Positions 6,421 through 8,462 of a stretch of 8,462 nucleotides of DNA are shown in pieces. Positions within the stretch are counted from its first letter, which is position 1; each line of letters begins with the position of its first letter. Location of the stretch: assembly GCA_029256665.1 (NCBI GenBank), contig JAQSXN010000131.1, forward strand, positions 1 through 8,462. Direction: 5' to 3'. A program made the position numbers and the translations under genes. The stretch is from Paenibacillus sp. Its GTDB lineage: Bacteria > Bacillota > Bacilli > Paenibacillales > Paenibacillaceae. The notes under the pieces are model-generated. The model saw only the letters and a list, made by a program, of their open reading frames with translations, ran no database searches and was not told where the DNA came from.

Positions 6421-6459
6421 CGTTTCCGCTCGGCGCATTGCGTCGGGGACGTTTTTTTT
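6421..6459 (+). terminator. second intrinsic terminator-like hairpin upstream of fapR
   Basis: CGTTTCCG (6421-6428) pairs with CGGGGACG (6444-6451), including two G-T pairs. It encloses a short inner stem (GCGC 6433-6436 with GCGT 6440-6443, one G-T pair) and a 4-nt bulge, and is followed by eight T's (6452-6459). It could catch readthrough from rpmF or end an unseen short transcript starting after 6331. Its 3' arm overlaps the predicted -35 of the fapR promoter. Confidence 0.65.
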
Positions 6460-6466
6460 ATATACT
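6438..6466 (+). promoter_or_regulatory. promoter of fapR-plsX-fabH
   Basis: TATACT (6461-6466) is a good -10, with TTGCGT (6438-6443) as a weaker -35 at a 17-nt spacing. The start would fall near 6472-6474, inside the FapR operator, which suits repression. The -35 lies within the terminator hairpin at 6421-6459. Confidence 0.6.
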
Positions 6467-6469
6467 GTT

Positions 6470-6486
6470 TTAGTACCAGGTGATAA
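6470..6486 (+). promoter_or_regulatory. FapR operator
   Basis: TTAGTACCAGGTGATAA is a 17-bp imperfect palindrome. The left half TTAGTACC matches the known FapR box exactly, and the right half GGTGATAA matches the inverted half GGTACTAA at six of eight positions. It overlaps the predicted transcription start and lies 51 nt before fapR. By established knowledge, FapR leaves the operator when malonyl-CoA is abundant, so this implies autoregulation and control of plsX and fabH. Confidence 0.88.
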
Positions 6487-6537
6487 ATCGTAATCTTTTA
6501 CATATAACTTATTGAAGCTCAGGAGGCGGTGCCGATC

Positions 6538-7143
6538 ATGGACCGAATGCCCAAGCGGCAGCGGCATCAGCAGCTGACCCAGCATATAGAAGACAATCCT
6601 TTCATAACGGATCGGGAGCTTACCCGTCTGCTGAAGGTCAGCATTCAGACGATCAGGCTGGACCGGATGGAGCTTGGCATACCCGAGCTTAGAGAGCGGA
6701 TGAAGCTGATGGCGGAGCGTTCTTACGATTCCGTCAAGTCGCTGCCGCTGCACGAGGTTATCGGGGAGATCGTGGATCTAGAGCTCGACAAGAGCGGCAT
6801 CTCCATCTTCGAAATTCGCGACGAGCACGTCTTCTCTCGCACTTCCATCGCGCGGGGACATCATGTCTTCGCGCAAGCGAACTCGCTCGCGGTCGCCGTC
6901 ATTAACGATGCGATCGCGCTGACGGTCACAGCGGACATCCGCTTTATCCGGCCGGTGCGGCTCGGGGAGAAGTGCATTGCCAAGGCTTACGTCCGTTCGA
7001 TCTCGGGGGAGCGGAGCAAGTCCAAGGTCGAGCTGTTTACTTATGTGGGTGACGAGATGGTGTTCCAAGGCAACTTCGTCATCTTCCGCTCTGCGGGCAA
7101 TTCTGAGGATAAAGGAGGCGGGAGCTATGCGGATCGCGATTGA
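6538..7143 (+). CDS. fapR: FapR, malonyl-CoA-responsive repressor of fatty acid and phospholipid synthesis
   Basis: FapR represses fatty acid and phospholipid synthesis genes and is released from DNA by malonyl-CoA. The 201-aa product has an N-terminal helix-turn-helix (about 23-45, with VSIQTIRLDRMELGIPELRER at 34-54) and a C-terminal hot-dog effector domain (about 75-185). That domain contains EHVFSRTSIARGHHVFAQANSLA (96-118). Arg106 corresponds to the Bacillus residue reported to contact malonyl-CoA. The ATG at 6538 lies 11 nt after AGGAGG (6521-6526); GTG 6529 is only 2 nt away and too close. The C-terminal tail after about 186 is Gly/Ser/Asp-rich and overlaps the plsX ribosome binding site, so it is probably not functional. 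The last 17 nt overlap plsX. The gene is controlled by the operator at 6470-6486. Confidence 0.96.
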   Translation: MDRMPKRQRHQQLTQHIEDNPFITDRELTRLLKVSIQTIRLDRMELGIPELRERMKLMAERSYDSVKSLPLHEVIGEIVDLELDKSGISIFEIRDEHVFSRTSIARGHHVFAQANSLAVAVINDAIALTVTADIRFIRPVRLGEKCIAKAYVRSISGERSKSKVELFTYVGDEMVFQGNFVIFRSAGNSEDKGGGSYADRD

Positions 7144-8116
7144 CGCCATGGGCGGAGACAACGCGCCGGGGCTGATCGTGAAGGGAGCTCTTGAAGCCGC
7201 TGCGGAATGGCCGGATACGGAATTGCTTCTGGTCGGCGACCAAGGAACGATCGAGAAGCTGCTCGGAGACGCCAAACCTGCCAATATAACGATTCATCAC
7301 GCCGATGACGTGATCGGTCCGGATGACGAACCCGTGCGGGCCGTGCGGAGGAAGAAAAGCGCTTCGATGGTTGTTGCCGGATCTCTGGTCAAGGAAGGGC
7401 GAGCCGAAGCGATGCTCTCGGCAGGCAACACCGGAGCTCTGATGGCGACGGGATTGCTTATCGTGGGCCGAATGGACGGCATCGAGCGGCCGGCTCTGGC
7501 GCCGATGCTTCCCACGATGGATGATAAGGGCGTACTCGCGCTGGATCTTGGCGCCAACATGGACGCGAAGCCGGAGCATCTCCTGCAATACGCCATCATG
7601 GGCAGCATCTACCGCTCCAAGGTGCATGGCATGGACAAGCCTCGCGTAGGGCTTCTGAACGTTGGCACGGAAGCCATGAAGGGCAACGAGGCGGCGAAAG
7701 CGGCTTTCGAATTGCTGGAGAAAGCGCCGATCCACTTTATCGGCAACGTAGAGGCTCGCGACGTGCTGAACCGGAATTGCGACGTGTTGATCTGCGACGG
7801 TTTTGCGGGCAATATTATGCTCAAAGCGATGGAGGGAGCGGCCGGCACGATCTTTGCATCGCTGAAGGACGCTTTCGGCCAATCGGTGTTGACGAAAGTC
7901 GCCGCTGCCATCATGCTGCCAAGACTCAAGCAACTCAAGAAAAAAATGGATTACAAAGAACACGGCGGCGCGCCGCTGCTCGGACTTAACGGTCTGGTGG
8001 TGAAGTGCCACGGCTCATCCGACGTCGTAGCGGTCAAAAATGCGGTCAGGCAGGCGAGAGCGGCGCTCGAGGCGCGGCTAATCGACTCGATAACCGCAGA
8101 AATCAACGGGAAGTGA
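7127..8116 (+). CDS. plsX: phosphate acyltransferase PlsX
   Basis: PlsX converts acyl-ACP and phosphate to acyl-phosphate, the donor for PlsY in the first step of phospholipid synthesis; it acts as a peripheral membrane enzyme. The 329-aa product, near the usual length, begins [15 protein letters not shown]. It has the family blocks [12 protein letters not shown] (98-109), DLGAN (140-144), [13 protein letters not shown] (175-187) and [11 protein letters not shown] (223-233). A Lys-rich stretch (268-273, 277) is followed by [12 protein letters not shown] (278-289), the region near the membrane-associating part in characterised PlsX. The start has AAAGGAGG (7111-7118) 8 nt upstream and overlaps the fapR end. 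fabH follows 7 nt after the stop. The gene is in the FapR-controlled operon. Confidence 0.97.
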   Translation: MRIAIDAMGGDNAPGLIVKGALEAAAEWPDTELLLVGDQGTIEKLLGDAKPANITIHHADDVIGPDDEPVRAVRRKKSASMVVAGSLVKEGRAEAMLSAGNTGALMATGLLIVGRMDGIERPALAPMLPTMDDKGVLALDLGANMDAKPEHLLQYAIMGSIYRSKVHGMDKPRVGLLNVGTEAMKGNEAAKAAFELLEKAPIHFIGNVEARDVLNRNCDVLICDGFAGNIMLKAMEGAAGTIFASLKDAFGQSVLTKVAAAIMLPRLKQLKKKMDYKEHGGAPLLGLNGLVVKCHGSSDVVAVKNAVRQARAALEARLIDSITAEINGK

Positions 8117-8123
8117 GTGTTTG

Positions 8124-8462
8124 ATGATGAGTTTGCATCCTGTCGGCATTATCGGGACGGGCAAATATGTGCCCGAACGTATTCTTACGAATCAAGAATT
8201 GGAACGGATGGTGGAAACGAACGACGAGTGGATCGTCACCCGGACAGGCATCCGCGAGCGCCGTCTGGCGGCGGAAACGGAGGCGACCTCCGATCTTGCG
8301 TACGAAGCGGCGAAACGCGCGCTGGATGCCGCCGGATTGACGGCCGAACAACTCGACCTGATCTTGGTGGCCACGATTACGCCGGATATGTTTTTCCCTT
8401 CGACGGCTTGTCTGCTGCAAAATAAGCTTGGCGCCAAGCAAGCGGCGGCTTTCGATCTGTCC
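8124..8462 (+). CDS. fabH: beta-ketoacyl-ACP synthase III FabH (3' truncated by window edge)
   Basis: FabH condenses acetyl-CoA or branched acyl-CoA primers with malonyl-ACP to start type II fatty acid synthesis. The 113 codons visible include [17 protein letters not shown] (7-23), [14 protein letters not shown] (34-47) and [14 protein letters not shown] (83-96), ending in AFDLS. The active-site Cys of the AACAG motif should follow about three residues beyond the window, so its presence cannot be checked. There is no stop in the visible frame. ATGs at 8124 and 8127 are adjacent; the ribosome binding site is weak (GGGAAG, 8108-8113), with translation probably coupled to plsX, whose stop lies 7 nt upstream. 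The reading frame is intact up to the edge. Confidence 0.96.
   Translation, partial: MMSLHPVGIIGTGKYVPERILTNQELERMVETNDEWIVTRTGIRERRLAAETEATSDLAYEAAKRALDAAGLTAEQLDLILVATITPDMFFPSTACLLQNKLGAKQAAAFDLS

Noticed and set aside
7079..8011. 310-codon reverse ORF opposite plsX
   Set aside because: The plsX frame is unambiguous; the reverse frame is a His/Arg-rich shadow of GC-rich codons.
1..8462. CRISPR array, tRNA/rRNA genes, prophage or insertion sequence genes
   Set aside because: No regular repeats with spacers, no tRNA cloverleaf, no transposase or phage motifs were seen; the gene content is core chromosome.

Overview
The window reads as a chromosomal core-genome segment of a spore-forming Firmicute. 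The closest fit is Paenibacillaceae (Paenibacillus, Cohnella or a relative). This rests on the gene order rsmD-coaD-ylbJ-ylbL-ylbM(tmcAL)-yceD-rpmF-fapR-plsX-fabH, on Bacillus-like motifs in moderately GC-rich coding sequence, on strong AGGAGG-type ribosome binding sites and on T-tailed terminators. I cannot fix the genus from sequence alone.

Layout. Positions 1-582 are gene-poor. They hold a possible tail of an upstream gene, a 54-codon cysteine-rich small ORF with a good ribosome binding site, a strong GC-rich terminator (350-375) and a short leader. Positions 583-1723 hold rsmD and coaD as an overlapping pair. Positions 1748-5211 alternate in strand: ylbJ (-), a Lon-type ylbL protease that lacks its PDZ domain (+), and tmcAL (-). 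A near-consensus vegetative promoter (5335-5364) then drives yceD and rpmF, which end at a clean terminator (6296-6331). Between yceD and rpmF lies a ~150-nt multibranch element (5934-6083) that gene content does not explain. After a second hairpin with a T-run (6421-6459), a promoter and a FapR operator (6470-6486) precede fapR-plsX-fabH, which runs off the right edge.

Function. The right half couples ribosome biogenesis (YceD, L32) to membrane lipid synthesis. FapR senses malonyl-CoA and controls PlsX and FabH from the operator in front of its own gene. The left half combines translation (RsmD, TmcAL), coenzyme A synthesis (CoaD), a sporulation membrane protein (YlbJ) and a membrane-anchored protease (YlbL).

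The most notable items are the structured element before rpmF, which could be a dispersed repeat, a cis-acting RNA or both; the PDZ-less YlbL; and the overlap of terminator, promoter and operator upstream of fapR.
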